Assembly: GCA_903921325.1 (NCBI GenBank)
Contig: CAIXPL010000006.1
Span: 30,753 to 94,752, forward strand
Direction of reading: 5' to 3'
From: an uncultured Pseudomonadota bacterium
Lineage (GTDB): Bacteria > Pseudomonadota > Gammaproteobacteria > Burkholderiales > SG8-39
Length of the DNA stretch: 64,000 nt
Shown here: piece after piece, positions 1-9,709 of the stretch
Position numbering within the stretch: position 1 is the stretch's first letter
How the letters are laid out: every line of letters begins with the position of its first letter
The notes under the pieces: model-generated
What the model was told of the DNA's origin: nothing
The model's input: the letters and a program-made list of their open reading frames with translations, nothing else
The model's database searches: none
Made by a program: the position numbers and the translations under genes

Positions 1-372
1 CGGCCGGTTCTCGACGCGCGTGAACCCACTGAGGTCGCGGTAATTGTCGCCCGTGTGGGTAAGGCCAGCCACTACAAAACCTGCATCGGCAAGTGCCAGA
101 GCGGTGTCGTAATGGCCTTCGAACGAGCCACCGGTGCCATGGGATATGACGATGAGCGGCAGGTTGCGTCCGGCGACTGCCCCGTCAGCTGCCACCGTCT
201 GGCGGTATAGCCCGAGTTGCTGGGACGCGCCCGGCGCATCGCTTGGATACCAGACGCCGGCTTCAAGCGCCGGGCCGTCAGGGTCGGGCACGCTGACACG
301 GACAAACCCACTCGCCAACGCCGTCGTTGCCGTCAAAATCATGGCCGCAATGGCTGCCACTGAGAGTTTCAT
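1..372 (-). CDS. Secreted alpha/beta hydrolase, dienelactone-hydrolase-like (3' part outside window)
   Basis: The gene runs off the left edge, so only the first 124 residues are visible. ATG at 372 opens a Sec signal peptide, with a hydrophobic run to about residue 18 and a likely cut after residue 20. The mature part contains LPLIVISHGTGGS at residues 71-83, which resembles the oxyanion-hole segment after the first core strand of alpha/beta hydrolases of the predicted dienelactone hydrolase/lipase type. The nucleophilic serine and the rest of the triad lie outside the window, so activity cannot be judged. It is divergent from the sulfate operon with about 147 bp between the two starts. Family is inferred from the N-terminus only; substrate is unknown. 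Confidence 0.72.
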   Translation of the reverse strand, partial: MKLSVAAIAAMILTATTALASGFVRVSVPDPDGPALEAGVWYPSDAPGASQQLGLYRQTVAADGAVAGRNLPLIVISHGTGGSFEGHYDTALALADAGFVVAGLTHTGDNYRDLSGFTRVENRP

Positions 373-519
373 GCTGCGCGCCACTCTGATTCGATATTGA
401 TCAGTATGTACCAGTGCTTACGCTTTTAGGTAATTTGCAAATGCAATCTCTATCGTTCCCTTTCGATGTTGCGTAGCGGAAACTGCGCCATCAACATTTA
501 TTGGCTTCAGGTAAACGTG

Positions 520-1530
520 ATGATTTCGTACGCGCGGTTCTTGCGGGCGTGTCTGCCCGCACTGGCGGTGATGGTCACTGGCATAGCGCTCGCGCAGTCA
601 CCGGTCACCTTGCTCAATGTGTCCTACGATCCGACGCGCGAGCTCTACGTTGAATTCAACGCCGCGTTTGCCCGCTACTGGAAGGCTCAGACCGGCCAGG
701 ATGTGATCGTCAAACAGTCACACGGCGGCTCGGGCAAACAGGCTCGATCAGTGATCGATGGTCTCGATGCCGACGTGGTGACCCTCGCGCTGGCCGGTGA
801 TGTCGACGCGCTCTACATAAATGGGGCGTTGATTCCGCAGAACTGGCAACAGCGACTGCCGCACAATTCCGCGCCCTATACCTCCACCATCGTACTGGTA
901 GTGCGCGAAGGCAATCCCAAAGCAATCAGGGACTGGGACGATCTGGTGAAACCCGGGGTGCGCGTGATCACGCCAAATCCGAAGACCTCCGGCGGGGCGC
1001 GCTGGAATTACCTGGCGGCCTGGGAGTACGCACGGCGGAAATATGGCAGTGAGGCCAAGGCAAAAGCGTTTGTTGCTGCCTTGTACCAGAACGTTCCGGT
1101 GCTCGATACTGGTGCGCGGGGGGCATCGATCACGTTTGCGCAACGCAATCAGGGCGATGTGCTGATCTCGTGGGAAAACGAAGCGCATCTTCTGGAAAAG
1201 GAATTTGGTAACCGGGTCGATATCGTGTATCCGTCGATCAGCATCCTCGCTGAGCCGCCGGTCACCGTGGTCGACAAGAACGTCGATCGCAAGGGCACGC
1301 GCAAGGTCGCCGAGGCGTATCTCAATTACCTCTACAGCGACGAGGGCCAGGACATTGCGGGCAAAAATTACTACCGCCCGACATCGGCAAAGGCACAAGA
1401 GAAATACCTGAAACAATTGCCGAAACTGCCCCTGTTTACCCTGGAGCAGGCCTTCGGTAGCTGGGCCAGAGCGGACAAAGACCATTTTGAGGATGGCGCG
1501 AGCTTTGACCAGATCTATACCAGAAAGTAG
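520..1530 (+). CDS. sbp: Periplasmic sulfate-binding protein of a CysTWA importer
   Basis: Binds sulfate (or thiosulfate) in the periplasm and delivers it to the CysT/CysW permease. I chose ATG 520 over the in-frame ATG 466 because the protein then begins with a normal signal peptide, cut after Ala25 before QSPVTLLN. Family hallmarks are [13 protein letters not shown] near the mature start, [13 protein letters not shown] and [12 protein letters not shown], which supply sulfate-contacting loops. Length (336 residues) is usual for the family. It is the first gene of a four-gene operon, with cysT starting 3 bp after its stop. Sbp and CysP cannot be told apart by eye. Expression is normally CysB-dependent, but no cysB lies here. 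Confidence 0.95.
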   Translation: MISYARFLRACLPALAVMVTGIALAQSPVTLLNVSYDPTRELYVEFNAAFARYWKAQTGQDVIVKQSHGGSGKQARSVIDGLDADVVTLALAGDVDALYINGALIPQNWQQRLPHNSAPYTSTIVLVVREGNPKAIRDWDDLVKPGVRVITPNPKTSGGARWNYLAAWEYARRKYGSEAKAKAFVAALYQNVPVLDTGARGASITFAQRNQGDVLISWENEAHLLEKEFGNRVDIVYPSISILAEPPVTVVDKNVDRKGTRKVAEAYLNYLYSDEGQDIAGKNYYRPTSAKAQEKYLKQLPKLPLFTLEQAFGSWARADKDHFEDGASFDQIYTRK

Positions 1531-1533
1531 CCC

Positions 1534-2355
1534 ATGAGAAAGGTCCTCCCGGGGTTCGGCATCACGCTCGGATTCACGCTGACCTATCTGAGTCTGATCG
1601 TCCTGATCCCGCTATCTGCACTGCTGTTCAAGACAATGAGCTTCACATGGGAGCAGTTTGAGGCGGCCGTTACCAGCGCTCGGGTCGTCGCTTCCTATCG
1701 GTTGACCTTCGGAGCGTCGCTGCTGGCTGCTCTGGTCAATGTGGTGTTTGGGTTGCTCGTGGCCTGGGTGCTGGTGCGCTATGAATTCTTCGGTAAGAAG
1801 TTGATCGATGCCCTGGTCGATCTGCCATTTGCATTGCCAACCGCGGTCGCGGGTATTTCGCTCACCGCCTTGCTGGCAAGTAATGGCTGGGTGGGACAGA
1901 TCTTCGAGTCCTGGGGCATCCAGCTGGCTTTCAATCCCACTGGCGTGGTGATTGCCCTGATCTTTATCGGCTTACCTTTTGTCGTGCGCACGGTACAACC
2001 CGTGTTGGAGGACACCGAAAAAGAACTGGAGGAGGCCGCCGCCTGCCTTGGCGCGACTCGTTGGCAGACTTTCGCGCGGGTCATTCTGCCGGCCATCACC
2101 CCGGCCCTGCTGACCGGTTTTGCGCTCGCCTTTGCGCGCGCAATCGGCGAATACGGTTCAGTGATTTTCATTGCTGGAAATATGCCGATGGTCTCAGAGA
2201 TCACGCCCTTGCTGATCGTAAGCAAACTGGAGCAATACGACGTGCCCGGGGCAACTTCGATCGCAGTGGTCATGCTGGCGATCTCATTTTCCCTGCTGCT
2301 CCTCATCAATGCGCTGCAGGCATGGCAGCGCGCGCGCAGCGGAAGCCCGGCATGA
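1534..2355 (+). CDS. cysT: Sulfate ABC transporter permease CysT
   Basis: One of two inner-membrane permease subunits that carry sulfate from the binding protein into the cytoplasm. The 273-residue protein has six or so hydrophobic segments and the BPD-transporter EAA loop at [15 protein letters not shown] (about residues 170-184), which docks onto the ATPase Cys[14 protein letters not shown] and [18 protein letters not shown] are typical of CysT. It starts 3 bp after sbp and its TGA overlaps the ATG of cysW (ATGA), so the two permease genes are translationally coupled. Confidence 0.95.
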   Translation: MRKVLPGFGITLGFTLTYLSLIVLIPLSALLFKTMSFTWEQFEAAVTSARVVASYRLTFGASLLAALVNVVFGLLVAWVLVRYEFFGKKLIDALVDLPFALPTAVAGISLTALLASNGWVGQIFESWGIQLAFNPTGVVIALIFIGLPFVVRTVQPVLEDTEKELEEAAACLGATRWQTFARVILPAITPALLTGFALAFARAIGEYGSVIFIAGNMPMVSEITPLLIVSKLEQYDVPGATSIAVVMLAISFSLLLLINALQAWQRARSGSPA

Positions 2356-3284
2356 GTGCCCTGATCGCTCCATCCGCCCGATCCCGTTCACCGGGGGGCA
2401 CGCAAGAGCCCAAGTGGGTACGGGTGTGCCTCATTGCGGTTGCACTGGCGTTTATCGCCTTGTTCCTGGTGTTGCCCCTGGCGGCCGTGTTGACCGAGGC
2501 GCTACGCAATGGTGTGCACGCCTACCGGGAAGCGCTGCGCGAACCCGACGCGGTCTCGGCCATCCGGTTGACTGTGATCACTGCGTTGATCGCCGTTCCG
2601 CTTAATCTGGTATTCGGCGTTGCGGCGGCCTGGGCCATCGCGAAATATGAATTTCATGGCAAGGCATTCCTCACCACACTGGTCGACTTGCCCTTTTCCG
2701 TCTCGCCGGTGGTCGCAGGCCTGATCTATGTGCTGTTGTTCGGGGCGCAAGGATGGTTCGGTCCCTGGTTGCAGGCCCACGATATCAAGATCATTTTCGC
2801 GGTACCCGGCATCGTGCTTGCCACGGTGTTTGTCACCTTCCCGTTCATTGCGCGCGAACTGATCCCGCTGATGCAATCTCAGGGTAACGACGAAGAGCAG
2901 GCGGCGATTGTGCTTGGTGCGACCGGATGGCAGACGTTCTGGCACGTCACTTTGCCAAATATCAAGTGGGGGCTGTTCTACGGCGTGATCTTGTGTAATG
3001 CGCGTGCCATGGGGGAGTTTGGAGCGGTTTCGGTGGTCTCGGGGCATATCCGCGGGCAGACCAACACGATGCCCCTGCATGTGGAAATTCTGTACAACGA
3101 ATATCACTCGGCAGCGGCCTTCGCGGTGGCCTCCTTGCTCGCGCTGCTGGCACTGGTGACCCTGGCCATCAAATCGGTGGCTGAATGGCGCCAGGGCAAG
3201 ATCCTCAAGGCATTGGGGGAGTTGCCCCCTGAGCGCGCAGGCGTCTATGCGGCAGACGCCTTGACGTTGCAACCGGCGGGCTGA
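2352..3284 (+). CDS. cysW: Sulfate ABC transporter permease CysW
   Basis: Second permease half of the sulfate importer. ATG 2352 overlaps the cysT stop; longer readings of this frame lie inside cysT and are not credible. The first 20 or so residues are a polar cytoplasmic stretch before the first membrane helix. The EAA loop is [16 protein letters not shown], and [19 protein letters not shown] and [13 protein letters not shown] are CysW signatures. 310 residues, slightly longer than E. coli CysW because of a polar C-terminal tail. cysA follows after 3 bp. Confidence 0.95.
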   Translation: MSALIAPSARSRSPGGTQEPKWVRVCLIAVALAFIALFLVLPLAAVLTEALRNGVHAYREALREPDAVSAIRLTVITALIAVPLNLVFGVAAAWAIAKYEFHGKAFLTTLVDLPFSVSPVVAGLIYVLLFGAQGWFGPWLQAHDIKIIFAVPGIVLATVFVTFPFIARELIPLMQSQGNDEEQAAIVLGATGWQTFWHVTLPNIKWGLFYGVILCNARAMGEFGAVSVVSGHIRGQTNTMPLHVEILYNEYHSAAAFAVASLLALLALVTLAIKSVAEWRQGKILKALGELPPERAGVYAADALTLQPAG

Positions 3285-3287
3285 GCG

Positions 3288-4400
3288 ATGAGCATAGAAA
3301 TCAGGCATATCAAGAAGAATTTCGGCGACTTCAAGGCCCTCGATGATGTCAGCCTTGATATCGACTCAGGGGAGTTGATCGCGCTGCTGGGTCCGAGCGG
3401 GTGTGGCAAGACGACCTTGCTGCGCATCATTGCGGGCCTTGAGACCGCCGATCAGGGGACTATCGCCTTTAGCGGCGAGGACGCCACTCATGTTCACGTG
3501 CGCGAGCGCCGGGTAGGGTTTGTGTTTCAGCACTACGCGCTGTTTCGCCACATGACCGTGTTTGAAAATGTCGCATTCGGGTTGCGCGTCAAACCACGGG
3601 GCACGCGGCCTGACGATGCACAGATTGCGCTGAAGGTGCACGCGCTGCTCAACCTGGTGCAGCTTGATTGGCTCGCCGATCGCTATCCTGCGCAGCTGTC
3701 TGGCGGACAACGTCAGCGCATTGCATTGGCCCGTGCCCTTGCTGTTGAGCCCAAGGTCCTGTTGCTCGATGAACCTTTCGGGGCATTGGATGCGAAAGTG
3801 CGCAAGGAATTACGCCGCTGGCTGCGCCGCCTGCATGATGAGCTCAGTGTGACCACGATTTTCGTCACCCATGATCAGGAAGAGGCGCTGGAAGTATCAG
3901 ACCGTGTGGTCGTGATGAATCACGGTGCGGTGGAGCAGGTGGGCGCGCCCCAGCAAGTGTGGGAAGCACCAGCAACCGCATTCGTTTATGGATTCCTTGG
4001 TGATGTGAATCAGTTCAAGGGGCAGGTGAGCGCCGGGCAGATGCGCATAGGTTCGAAGAAGCAGCAGGTCTTTCTCCCAAGCCCGGACTATATGCAATCC
4101 GATGCATTGCCAGCGGTCGCTTATGTTCGACCGTACGACTTTGATGTTCGTCGCTATTCGCCAGACGATGAGGGGATCGTGGCGCACCTGGAGCGTGCGG
4201 TGGTGGTCGGTCCGATTGCCCGAATGGAGCTGCGCGCGCCGGTTGAGGGCGGGTTGGCTGGCGCGCAACTGATCGAAGCGCAGATCCCGGCATCACTGTT
4301 CCACCAGGAGGCATTCACCGAGGGAGAAACACTGGTGCTCGCGCCGCGTCGAGCCCGGGTGTTTGCTGGTGCTGCTCAGGCAGGGTTCGCTCGGCCCTAG
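3288..4400 (+). CDS. cysA: Sulfate ABC transporter ATPase CysA
   Basis: ATPase that powers the sulfate importer. Walker [10 protein letters not shown] (about residues 34-42), signature LSGGQRQR, Walker [13 protein letters not shown] and the switch His in [11 protein letters not shown] are intact. After about residue 240 comes the C-terminal TOBE-like regulatory domain found in CysA, beginning around [11 protein letters not shown]. 370 residues is normal. Last gene of the sbp-cysTWA operon; the next gene, on the other strand, ends 27 bp downstream, so the operon ends in a convergent junction. Confidence 0.95.
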   Translation: MSIEIRHIKKNFGDFKALDDVSLDIDSGELIALLGPSGCGKTTLLRIIAGLETADQGTIAFSGEDATHVHVRERRVGFVFQHYALFRHMTVFENVAFGLRVKPRGTRPDDAQIALKVHALLNLVQLDWLADRYPAQLSGGQRQRIALARALAVEPKVLLLDEPFGALDAKVRKELRRWLRRLHDELSVTTIFVTHDQEEALEVSDRVVVMNHGAVEQVGAPQQVWEAPATAFVYGFLGDVNQFKGQVSAGQMRIGSKKQQVFLPSPDYMQSDALPAVAYVRPYDFDVRRYSPDDEGIVAHLERAVVVGPIARMELRAPVEGGLAGAQLIEAQIPASLFHQEAFTEGETLVLAPRRARVFAGAAQAGFARP

Positions 4401-4427
4401 CAGGCATTGCGGCGCGCGCCGAGGGCG

Positions 4428-4922
4428 TCAACGGCAAAAGCGTTTCATCACCTCTTCTTCAATACTGCCAGAGATGATGCGTTCGGGCTTTGTGCGGTCT
4501 TCCTGATGTTTCATCACGCTCAGGGTCTGTGGATCGGCGTAAAAGCTTCCGCTGATGGTGCCAGTGTCGGTGATGTTACGCCCGCTCGCCATTGACCCCG
4601 TGTACATATTGGTTGAGTAGCGCAGCACCGATTTCTCGGCACAGTGAATTTCCCAATCATAGAGTGCCGAACGATACGGGTCGCCCGATAGCGGGTCGAT
4701 GGTCAGACTCGGGTTCTCACGCAGGACCTTGATTCGCACTTCAAGATTGGCCGGGCGGCGCATCGAACTGGCGTCGTAGTAGTAGGTGACCGCGTTGCGC
4801 TCCACCAGCTGCGTCCAGCGGGTCTGGCTCGCGCATCCTGCAGCCAGCGATGCGCAGGCAAGCGCGCTAACGAAAAAGGGGCGCAAGCACCCCCCCGGTG
4901 ATTCTGCGTTCCATTGACTCAT
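4428..4922 (-). CDS. Lipoprotein of the surface-adhesin E type
   Basis: The 164-residue product has a signal sequence ending in a lipobox LAAGC (Cys at about residue 30), so it should be lipid-anchored. The mature region has TRWTQLVERNAVTYYYDASSMRR, then a strand-rich body and a pair of cysteines, a layout like the short surface-adhesin E (protein E) lipoproteins; WxxxxxxxxxxYYDxxSM is the main reason for the call. The function in this organism is unknown and adhesion is not implied. Its start lies 72 bp from the divergent aspartokinase start. Confidence 0.6.
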   Translation of the reverse strand: MSQWNAESPGGCLRPFFVSALACASLAAGCASQTRWTQLVERNAVTYYYDASSMRRPANLEVRIKVLRENPSLTIDPLSGDPYRSALYDWEIHCAEKSVLRYSTNMYTGSMASGRNITDTGTISGSFYADPQTLSVMKHQEDRTKPERIISGSIEEEVMKRFCR

Positions 4923-4994
4923 GGCATTCCTTGCGGTGCAGCAATGCTGAGGGACTGTTACAATAAATGGTTTGACTGGACCTGTGGCATTTCA

Positions 4995-6218
4995 ATGGCC
5001 TTGATCGTTCAAAAATTTGGCGGCACATCGGTGGGCACCACCGAGAGAATACGCAATGTGGCGGCGCGCGTGGCGCGCTGGAAAGCGCAGGGCCACGATG
5101 TGGTCGTGGTGCCCTCGGCGATGTCCGGTGAGACCAATCGGCTGATTGCACTTGCCAAGGAAGTGCAGACGCAACCGAGCGCGCGCGAACTCGATGTGAT
5201 CGCATCGACCGGTGAGCAGGTCACCATCGCCCTGTTGTCGATGGCACTGATGCAGTTGGGCGTGAAGGCGCGCAGCTACACCGGGGCGCAGGTTCGTGTG
5301 CTCACCGACAGCGCGTTTACCAAGGCGCGCATCCTGCACATTGATGAGGAGCGCATGCGGCGCGACCTGGCACAGGGCATCGTGCCGGTGGTGGCCGGGT
5401 TCCAGGGCATGGACCAGGCTGGCAACATCACCACGCTAGGGCGCGGTGGATCAGACACCTCAGCGGTCGCCCTGGCTGCCGCGCTCAAAGCCGATGAATG
5501 CCAGATCTACACCGATGTGGATGGGGTCTACACCACCGATCCGCGCATCGTGCCCGAGGCGCGGCGCCTGAAGACCATCACCTTCGAGGAAATGCTCGAG
5601 ATGGCGAGCCTGGGCTCCAAGGTGTTGCAGATCCGTTCGGTGGAGTTTGCTGGCAAGTACAAGGTTCGCCTGCGTGTACTGTCCTCGTTCGAGGATGAGG
5701 GCGAAGGTACATTGATTACTTTCGAGGAAGATCAGACGATGGAGCAGGCAGTCATTTCCGGCATCGCATTCAGTCGCGACGAGGCAAAGCTCACGGTGAC
5801 TGGCGTACCCGACCGCCCAGGCATTGCCTATGCGATTCTCGGTCCGGTGGCCGATGCCAATATCGATGTCGACATGATCATCCAGAATGCCGGCACCGAC
5901 AATCTCACTGATTTCTCCTTCACCGTGCATCGCAATGAGTTCGCTCGCGCACAGGAACTGTTGCAGAAAGTGAAGACCCATATCGGTGCCCGTGACATTG
6001 TGAGCGACGGTCACATCTGCAAGGTCTCCATGGTAGGCGTGGGCATGCGCTCGCATGTCGGCATTGCGAGTCAGATGTTTCGCACACTGGCCGAAGAGGG
6101 CATCAACATTCAGATGATCTCGACCTCCGAGATCAAGATCTCGGTGGTGATTGACGAGAAGTACCTGGAACTCGCTGTGCGTGTGCTGCACAAGGCATTT
6201 GGACTCGAGCAGGGCTAG
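4995..6218 (+). CDS. lysC: Aspartate kinase
   Basis: Phosphorylates aspartate, the first step toward lysine, methionine, threonine and diaminopimelate. Start ATG 4995 gives the canonical N-terminus MALIVQKFGGTSVG; the longer frame upstream lacks similarity. The kinase domain covers about residues 1-245 (KFGGTSV, then LGRGGSDTSAVALA, YTDVDGVYTTDPR). Two ACT domains follow (about 265-400), with VPDRPGIAYAI and the effector-site region SMVGVGMRSHVGIA, so feedback inhibition by lysine and/or threonine is expected. 407 residues matches the alpha-type monofunctional enzymes. The next gene starts 15 bp later on the same strand. Confidence 0.95.
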   Translation: MALIVQKFGGTSVGTTERIRNVAARVARWKAQGHDVVVVPSAMSGETNRLIALAKEVQTQPSARELDVIASTGEQVTIALLSMALMQLGVKARSYTGAQVRVLTDSAFTKARILHIDEERMRRDLAQGIVPVVAGFQGMDQAGNITTLGRGGSDTSAVALAAALKADECQIYTDVDGVYTTDPRIVPEARRLKTITFEEMLEMASLGSKVLQIRSVEFAGKYKVRLRVLSSFEDEGEGTLITFEEDQTMEQAVISGIAFSRDEAKLTVTGVPDRPGIAYAILGPVADANIDVDMIIQNAGTDNLTDFSFTVHRNEFARAQELLQKVKTHIGARDIVSDGHICKVSMVGVGMRSHVGIASQMFRTLAEEGINIQMISTSEIKISVVIDEKYLELAVRVLHKAFGLEQG

Positions 6219-6232
6219 GAGCTCATCACGCC

Positions 6233-7207
6233 ATGGATTACGCCGGCATTGATTCCGTGGTGTTCGGCGCGCAGGATTTGAAGCTTGCGCGCAGGCTCTT
6301 TAGCGATTGGGGGCTGGAGAAGCGGCGCGACACCCGCACCGGGCTGGTGTTTTCTACCCGGTTGGGTAGCGAGGTGATTGTGCGACCGGCCAATGCACTG
6401 GGATTGCCGCCGTCACTGGAAGGGGGCTCGCAATTCCGCGAAGTGATTTTCGGTGTGACCAGTCGGGCGCAATTGAATCGACTGGGCGAGGATCTCGCCC
6501 GTGATCGCGCGGTGAATGCCGATGCCGATGGCACCCTGCACACCACCGATGACAATGGCATCGGGATCGGATTTCGGGTGTGGCGGCACGGCAAGGAAGC
6601 CGCGCAACCCGGTACAGCCTGGAATGGACCCGGCCATCGTTCTCGAATCAACGCCATCAGCCCGGTCTATGAGGCCGCGCAGCCCTACAAGATGGGCCAT
6701 ATCGTGTTTGCGGTGCCCGACACCCGGGTGGCCGAGGCGTTCTATCGTAAACGCCTGGGTTTCTGGCTCTCCGATCGCTATGTAGGCGGGGCAGGGGTGT
6801 TTCTGCGCTGGGCAAAGAAGAGCGAGCACCACAACCTGTTTTTTGTAAAAAGCCGCACCGGCAAGACCGATCTGCATCATGTGGCCTTTGAGGTGCGCGA
6901 TGTGCACGAGGTCTTTGGCGGTGGCAAGGCGTTTGCCGAAAAAGGCTGGGCGACCGAGATCGGCCCGGGTCGGCATCCGATCTCATCGGCGTATTTCTGG
7001 TATTTCAAGAATCCTCTGGGTGGGGCGATTGAATACTTCTGCGATCCGGATCATGTCACCGAGCAGTGGCAACCGAGCAACTACCGGGTCAATCGCTTCG
7101 CCGAATGGCACCTGGCAGACGGCCTCGGCAATGGTGAGGACAAGAGCACTTTTGCGCGCCCCTCACTTGCTGCTGTGCGCGCTATGGCTGCGCAGAAAGG
7201 TGCCTGA
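6233..7207 (+). CDS. VOC-superfamily protein, glyoxalase/extradiol-dioxygenase-like
   Basis: 324 residues with two VOC (vicinal oxygen chelate) regions. The first begins DYAGIDSVVFGAQDLKLARRLF; the second begins YKMGHIVFAVPDTRVAEAFYRKRLGF and continues with LHHVAFEVRDV and FKNPLGGAIEYFCD, where the two His and the Glu fit the usual metal-ligand places. This two-module layout is like catechol-2,3-dioxygenase-type proteins, but the substrate cannot be read from sequence. It lies 15 bp after lysC and may be cotranscribed, though no link with aspartate metabolism is known to me. Confidence 0.75.
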   Translation: MDYAGIDSVVFGAQDLKLARRLFSDWGLEKRRDTRTGLVFSTRLGSEVIVRPANALGLPPSLEGGSQFREVIFGVTSRAQLNRLGEDLARDRAVNADADGTLHTTDDNGIGIGFRVWRHGKEAAQPGTAWNGPGHRSRINAISPVYEAAQPYKMGHIVFAVPDTRVAEAFYRKRLGFWLSDRYVGGAGVFLRWAKKSEHHNLFFVKSRTGKTDLHHVAFEVRDVHEVFGGGKAFAEKGWATEIGPGRHPISSAYFWYFKNPLGGAIEYFCDPDHVTEQWQPSNYRVNRFAEWHLADGLGNGEDKSTFARPSLAAVRAMAAQKGA

Positions 7208-7315
7208 GAGGGCTTGAGCGCGGGACTGGGCCCGGTTGGCAAGCGGGCCGGTATCAGTTTAATCTGCCGCAACCCTGCTGCGCCTGGGTGTTCAAATAGG
7301 TTCGACGACACCTCG

Positions 7316-7335
7316 CCGCTGAAAACGCTCAGCGG
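7316..7335. terminator. Inverted repeat between two convergent genes, possible terminator
   Basis: CCGCTGA and TCAGCGG are perfect 7-bp arms around a 6-nt loop, located between the VOC gene stop at 7207 and the stop of the opposite-strand Bug gene at 7349. There is no T-run on either side, so a rho-independent terminator is only a possibility. Confidence 0.35.
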
Positions 7336-7348
7336 TCGCCGCGGTGAA

Positions 7349-8425
7349 TCATTCCAGCGTGATCTTGCGCTCGCGAATGAGTGTGCCCCAGCGCGCGGTT
7401 TCGGTGCGGATCAGCTCGGCGAGTACCTCGGGTGAGCTACCCACCACTTCATAGCCTTGCACCTGAAGTTTCTGCGCCACATCGGCATTGGCCAGGGTAG
7501 CGAGTGTCTCGTGATTCAAGCGCGCGACAATTTCAGATGGGGTGCCAGCAGGGGCTACAAAGCCTGCCCAGGACTGGGTCTGAAACCCCGGAAACGTCTG
7601 CGCAATCTGCGGTAGATCGGCCAGCGCGGCAACGGGTCGGGCGGAGGATACGGCCAGGGCCAGCAGTTTGCCCGCGCGCACATGCGGCATGGCGGTGCCG
7701 GTGGTGACCATCATCACATCGACCTGACTGCCGACGATCGCCGTCATCGCCGGGTTGCCGCCCTTGAAGTGAATGGCGGTGGGATCGATGCCTGCGGTGA
7801 CCTTGAACAATTCCATGGCCAGATGGCTCGAGGTGCCGGCACCCGCCGTGGCGTAGTTGACCGCGTTGCCGCGAGTCTTGGCGAGCGCCACAAACTCATC
7901 GAGCCGTTTCACACCTAAACTGGGTGGCACCACCAGCAACTGGTAGCTGCGCACCAACTGAGCGATCGGGGCGAAATCGCGCACCGGATCGGATTCGACG
8001 TTCTTGAATAGAAACGGGTTGGTGGTGAAGTTGTCGAATACCGCGAGCAGGGTGTACCCATCGGGTGCGGATTTGGCCGCTGCATCGGTGCCCATCACGC
8101 CACCGGCACCGACCCGGTTGTCGATCACGATCGGTTGCCCCAGACGCTCGGAGAGGCCGGTGGCCACAATGCGCGCGACCACATCGGTGGCGCCACCTGG
8201 CGGGAAGGGCACCACCAGCTTGAGTGGCTTGCTGGGGTAGGCACTTTGTGCCTGCGCGGCGTGGGGTGCGAGGCCGGCAAAGGCGAGCATCCCGGCAAAA
8301 ATGCTGGCGAAGGTGGTTTGAATGAACGTTGAGCGCTTATGTTTGGCCAGACAGAGTGAGGTCTGCGGGGCATCTGAAAGGCCGGCAAAGGTGCGCGCCG
8401 TGCGCTCCGAGGGGTGCGGAGTCAT
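7349..8425 (-). CDS. Bug-family (tripartite tricarboxylate) solute-binding protein
   Basis: Periplasmic receptor of the TctC/Bug family, which binds small carboxylates or similar ligands. ATG 8425 is preceded by AAGGA at a spacing of about 10, so the unusually long N-terminal extension before the signal peptide appears real; cleavage is expected near AAQAQ at about residue 60. Family marks are YPSKPLKLVVPFPPGGATDVVAR, NRVGAGGVMGTDAAAKSAPDGYT and HFKGGNPAMTAIVGSQVD. 358 residues. No TctA or TctB membrane subunits are nearby, so its transporter partner must be elsewhere. Confidence 0.92.
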   Translation of the reverse strand: MTPHPSERTARTFAGLSDAPQTSLCLAKHKRSTFIQTTFASIFAGMLAFAGLAPHAAQAQSAYPSKPLKLVVPFPPGGATDVVARIVATGLSERLGQPIVIDNRVGAGGVMGTDAAAKSAPDGYTLLAVFDNFTTNPFLFKNVESDPVRDFAPIAQLVRSYQLLVVPPSLGVKRLDEFVALAKTRGNAVNYATAGAGTSSHLAMELFKVTAGIDPTAIHFKGGNPAMTAIVGSQVDVMMVTTGTAMPHVRAGKLLALAVSSARPVAALADLPQIAQTFPGFQTQSWAGFVAPAGTPSEIVARLNHETLATLANADVAQKLQVQGYEVVGSSPEVLAELIRTETARWGTLIRERKITLE

Positions 8426-8554
8426 GTCTCGTTGGTCCTTGTGATCAGTGCGATCGCGCCAGGCGATTCATCCAATGGGGGCAATGATCGCACGCACCGG
8501 TGCCATGCGGTGATTGCCCAGGGCATCCAAACCCGGTATTCTCCGAGCCGGACC

Positions 8555-8647
8555 GGAGAGATGGCCGAGTGGTCGAAGGCGCTCCCCTGCTAAGGGAGTA
8601 TGCGGTCAAAAGCTGCATCGAGGGTTCGAATCCCTCTCTCTCCGCCA
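8555..8647 (+). tRNA. tRNA-Ser (GCU anticodon)
   Basis: The acceptor stem GGAGAGA pairs fully with TCTCTCC; the anticodon stem CTCCC/GGGAG encloses the loop CTGCTAA with anticodon GCT at 8589-8591; a long variable arm of class II type follows, and GAGGG-TTCGAAT-CCCTC forms the T arm. CCA is encoded at 8645-8647. Serine tRNAs are common integration sites, and a toxin-antitoxin island lies just downstream, but I found no duplicate of the tRNA 3' end that would mark the other attachment site. Confidence 0.96.
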
Positions 8648-8797
8648 AGACTATTTCGAACTGATTCCAAGTCGTTCGAACAATTTACAAACCGTTCGGG
8701 GCCTCCTTGGGTGCGCTCCTAGAACACTTTCCGGATCAGACAGGCTTCTTCATATGCCTCAATGTCTGTGAACCGGCACAAGACCTTATTCACAATC

Positions 8798-9211
8798 TCA
8801 ATGACTGCTGACCCAGTTTTCAACACTCAATCCGGCGTAGTTCACAAAGTCGGCTTCGTTGTTGGTAACCAGTGTCACTCCTAAAGCAACCGCATGGGAT
8901 GCGATGAGTTTGTCAAGGGCATCGCGGTTGCGATCTTTGTAGGCTGCGCGGATGGGGCCGTAGGCCTTGGCAGCTTGTGCATCAAAAGGCGCAACCTTGA
9001 TGTCGTCGAGCAAGCTCTCCAGTGCCGACCGGTTGGATTCCTGTGCCGCAGTGCTTGAGCAGGCGATACCAAATTCAAGCTCAGCCAAAGTCACAGCAGA
9101 AATAACAACGTCGCCCACAAAGCACTGGGCAAACCGCTCGCGCACCTCAGGCGGCTGATGCTTCATGAGGTAGATGCAGATGTTGGTGTCGAGCATGTAT
9201 TTCGGATTCAT
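8798..9211 (-). CDS. vapC: VapC toxin, PIN-domain ribonuclease
   Basis: Toxin of a type II toxin-antitoxin pair; VapC proteins cleave RNA, often initiator tRNA. 137 residues form a PIN domain: MLDTN with Asp8, TLAELEFG with the conserved Glu, RDALDKLIASHA with the third acidic residue and the NNEADF region near the end. The ATG at 9211 overlaps the stop of vapB (ATGA), so the toxin is translated by coupling to its antitoxin. A second, broken copy of the 3' half of a vapC lies at 10776-10940. Catalytic residues look intact. Confidence 0.93.
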   Translation of the reverse strand: MNPKYMLDTNICIYLMKHQPPEVRERFAQCFVGDVVISAVTLAELEFGIACSSTAAQESNRSALESLLDDIKVAPFDAQAAKAYGPIRAAYKDRNRDALDKLIASHAVALGVTLVTNNEADFVNYAGLSVENWVSSH

Positions 9212-9444
9212 AAAGTCTCGCGCTCGCCCTCCATGTTTTCGCCCCGGCCCTGGGCCATGAAGTCAGGTGAGAACTTGGCAAGTTTGCCCAACACATCGCC
9301 CATGCGGCGCTGGGCTGGACGGATGCGCAACTCGTCCCCTTGTCGCTCGATGACCAGATCAACGTCCCACGTGCTGTAGGCAAGTTCGGCAGGAATGCGT
9401 ACGGCTTGCGAGTTGCCGTTCTTGAAAAGTTTGGTGGTGGCCAT
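9208..9444 (-). CDS. vapB: VapB antitoxin, AbrB/SpoVT-fold
   Basis: 78-residue antitoxin that neutralises VapC and represses its own operon. ATTKLFKNGNSQAVRIPAEL is the swapped-hairpin AbrB DNA-binding motif; the acidic C-terminal tail should wrap around VapC. I placed the start at ATG 9444, not at the upstream in-frame codon at 9474, because the latter lies inside a palindrome that overlaps the -10 box and because AAAGG sits just before 9444. It overlaps vapC by 4 bp. Confidence 0.92.
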   Translation of the reverse strand: MATTKLFKNGNSQAVRIPAELAYSTWDVDLVIERQGDELRIRPAQRRMGDVLGKLAKFSPDFMAQGRGENMEGERETL

Positions 9445-9459
9445 GGCGAACCTTTTGTG

Positions 9460-9501
9460 GATGTACACGTACATCTTAATCCAGGAGGAAATGAATGTAA
9501 A
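9460..9501 (-). promoter_or_regulatory. vapBC promoter with overlapping operator palindrome
   Basis: Read on the minus strand, TTTACA (9496-9501) and TAAGAT (9473-9478) are 17 bp apart, a good sigma-70 layout. A 16-bp inverted repeat, GATGTACGTGTACATC (9460-9475), overlaps the -10 box and ends 15 bp before the vapB start. This is the expected place for VapB/VapBC autorepression. The assignment is by pattern, not by experiment. Confidence 0.6.
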
Positions 9502-9685
9502 GCCAAGTATCCAGTCGATCTGCGGCGCGAGTTACACCGATGTATCGACATTTAGAAAGATGAACCGGACACCAAGTGCTTGATTTGCTTACCCAACAAA
9601 ACTAAGGCGTGTTGCGATCTGGAATCTTCTGGCCCGCCAGTACAAATACCTCCAACCTGCTCAGCAGGCATAGAGGCAGCATGAG

Positions 9686-9709
9686 GCCCCGCACCACGCG
9701 GGGCTTTTT
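9686..9709 (+). terminator. Rho-independent terminator
   Basis: GCCCCGC (9686-9692) and GCGGGGC (9698-9704) form a perfect 7-bp GC stem around ACCAC, followed by five T on the plus strand. It lies upstream of tacAT and would stop transcription arriving from the tRNA-Ser side, insulating that operon. Confidence 0.75.

Noticed and set aside
8555..8647. A complete integrative element anchored at tRNA-Ser
   Set aside because: No integrase, no transposase and no repeat of the tRNA end were found; only the toxin-antitoxin island is supported.
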